A stretch of 34,012 bases of DNA from Bradyrhizobium sp. (GTDB taxonomy: Bacteria > Pseudomonadota > Alphaproteobacteria > Rhizobiales > Xanthobacteraceae). Numbering within the stretch: the stretch's first letter is position 1; each line of letters begins with the position of its first letter. Below, piece by piece: positions 33,143-34,012 of this stretch. Below the pieces are notes generated by a model, which saw nothing but the letters and a program-made list of their open reading frames with translations, did not search any database and was not told the origin of the DNA. The DNA is taken from the NCBI GenBank assembly GCA_028290305.1, contig JAQGKC010000439.1, positions 1 through 34,012 on the forward strand, written 5' to 3'. The translations under genes were made by a program, and so were the position numbers.

Positions 33143-33649
33143 ATGGAAACGACGTTGAGCACAATTGAATCGCCGGAAAACGCGACCCGCGACGACGTCA
33201 AAGACCAGGACTTGCAGCTCGGCCTGCACGGCCAGCGCATGGGATTTCGGGTACGGCGGCTGCACCATCTGCTTAGCCAGCGAGTCGCGGATGCCTTCGC
33301 ACACTACGGCCTGCGCCCCGGCTCGCTCACCATGATGGTGCTGATCTCGGCCAATCCCGGCTATTCACAGGTCGAGTTGTCGCGGATCGGCAATCTCGAC
33401 AAGTCGGCGATCGTGACCATCGTCGACGACCTGGAAAAACGAGGGCTCGCGATCCGCGGCCGATCCTCCAGCGACCGGCGCCGCAATTCCTTATTTCTGA
33501 CGGCGCAGGGCGAAAAGCTGATGAAGGAAATGCACGACCTCGCGATGGCGACCGAGCAGCCGTTGCGCGACGGCTTGTCAGCGAAAGAATACGATCAGTT
33601 ATTCGAACTGCTCGAAAAGGCCCGCGCGATGATGGCTGCGACTACTTAA
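33143..33649 (+). CDS. MarR family transcriptional regulator (regulator of UGSC operon)
   Basis: A 168-residue protein with an N-terminal helical dimer region (GFRVRRLHHLLSQRVADAFAHYGLRPGSLTMM), the helix-turn-helix YSQVELSRIGNLDKSAIVTIVDDLEKRGLAIRGRS and the wing SDRRRNSLFLTAQGEKLM. SSDRRRNSLFLT is the classic MarR wing signature. It is divergent from the UGSC operon across a 205-bp gap that contains the promoter and operator at 33022-33050. The ATG at 33143 is used; TTG at 33137 or 33155 are alternatives and the ribosome site is not strong. It is only distantly similar to the other MarR protein at 24351. Confidence 0.92.
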   Translation: METTLSTIESPENATRDDVKDQDLQLGLHGQRMGFRVRRLHHLLSQRVADAFAHYGLRPGSLTMMVLISANPGYSQVELSRIGNLDKSAIVTIVDDLEKRGLAIRGRSSSDRRRNSLFLTAQGEKLMKEMHDLAMATEQPLRDGLSAKEYDQLFELLEKARAMMAATT

Positions 33650-33691
33650 GCCCCAGTTGTTTCGGTAAATGCTGACGCGAAATCGTCTCGT

Positions 33692-33807
33692 AGCCACGGC
33701 GCGTTGCAAATAAAGACTCGATCGTCGCCGCCAGTCGCACGGACGACGCGCAAGAGGGAATAGCGGCCTTCGTCGCCAAGCAGCGCCCGCAATTCCGCCG
33801 TGAATGA
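33692..33807 (+). pseudogene. Remnant of an enoyl-CoA hydratase C-terminus
   Basis: The frame ending at the TGA 33805-33807 reads KDSIVAASRTDDAQEGIAAF then VAKQRPQFRRE. That is the usual C-terminal sequence of enoyl-CoA hydratase/isomerase proteins (EDAREGIAAFLEKRPPxF). Upstream of about 33692 the similarity fades and no start or body of the gene is present. It is a gene fragment left by a deletion, probably linked to the IS element that follows. Confidence 0.7.
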
Positions 33808-33913
33808 ACAGACCGAATGGAAAGCAACTCATTCCCTCGATCGCGCAAGCCGGTGTGTGTACCGAAAACCTTATTCGAGTTGATGACGTGATGGAATCGC
33901 CTAAGCTGGCGGA

Positions 33914-34012
33914 ATGATCGGGCTGCTCTGTTTCGTTCTGGCCGTCCTGGCCTCGCCATTCAAGTCGAAGTTGCGGCTTGAAGCTGAGAACGCGGTGCTT
34001 CGACATCAGTTG
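33914..34012 (+). CDS. IS-type integrase/transposase (N-terminal 33 codons, cut by window end)
   Basis: The frame starts MIGLLCFVLAVLASPFKSKL and goes on to RLEAENAVLRHQL at the window end. This N-terminus, with a hydrophobic stretch then LEAENAVLRHQL, is common for an rve-type integrase/transposase group spread in Bradyrhizobium genomes. The catalytic DDE core would lie outside. I could not identify the left terminal inverted repeat in the 100 bases upstream. Confidence 0.75.
   Translation, partial: MIGLLCFVLAVLASPFKSKLRLEAENAVLRHQL

Noticed and set aside
33642..33959. Minus-strand frame ending YETISRQHLPKQLGLK near the hydratase remnant
   Set aside because: The end looks protein-like, but most of it is antisense to the hydratase fragment and the IS upstream region, and I cannot assign it to a family.
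1..34012. CRISPR arrays or rRNA genes
   Set aside because: No regularly spaced repeats or rRNA signature sequences were seen on either strand.

Overview
The window looks like chromosomal DNA of a GC-rich alphaproteobacterium of the Bradyrhizobium/Rhodopseudomonas/Afipia type (Nitrobacteraceae). This rests on codon use, the many periplasmic binding proteins, the MoeA-binding-protein fusion and the composite palindromic repeats ending in attccggg...cccggaatgac. It is an inference from pattern; no database was searched.

Region 1 (1-5266) is a molybdenum-cofactor block: mobB (partial, -), fdhD and mobA (+), then on the minus strand a degenerate MoeA paralogue followed by a MoeA fused to a periplasmic-binding-protein-like domain. 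Together they would make and insert bis-MGD for enzymes such as formate dehydrogenase.

Region 2 (5448-8945) holds three orphan solute-binding proteins from three transporter classes (Peripla_BP_6/ABC, TAXI/TRAP, Bug/TctC), with no membrane components beside them.

Region 3 (9040-13874) starts with a tRNA with anticodon CAU. A tyrosine recombinase with an overlapping excisionase-like gene follows it, then cargo of lower GC: a DUF2235 (Tle1-like) alpha/beta hydrolase and a divergent coiled-coil membrane protein. This is the left end of a genomic island. I found no second copy of the tRNA 3' end, so the right border is unknown and the island could extend through the catabolic genes.

Region 4 (13875-24854) is a ten-gene minus-strand operon with a divergent MarR regulator. 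A four-gene module (two amidohydrolase-2 proteins, a small Rieske ferredoxin, an Fe3+-type binding protein) occurs twice. The copies lie on either side of one permease and one ATPase, and many genes overlap by ATGA.

Region 5 (24981-33649) is a second minus-strand operon with its own divergent MarR gene. It encodes a UGSC-like Cys-x-x-Cys protein, a thioredoxin-reductase-like flavoprotein, an MFS carrier, a NitT/TauT-type ABC transporter and an aldo/keto reductase. Its promoter has a TTGACA -35 box inside a TGACA/TGTCA inverted repeat; the region 4 promoter has the same half-sites plus an FNR/FixK-type palindrome.

Region 6 (33650-34012) holds a remnant of an enoyl-CoA hydratase C-terminus and the first codons of an IS-type integrase/transposase. 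Regions 4 and 5 read as uptake and degradation of one or more unknown, probably cyclic organic acids. The substrate cannot be named from the sequence.
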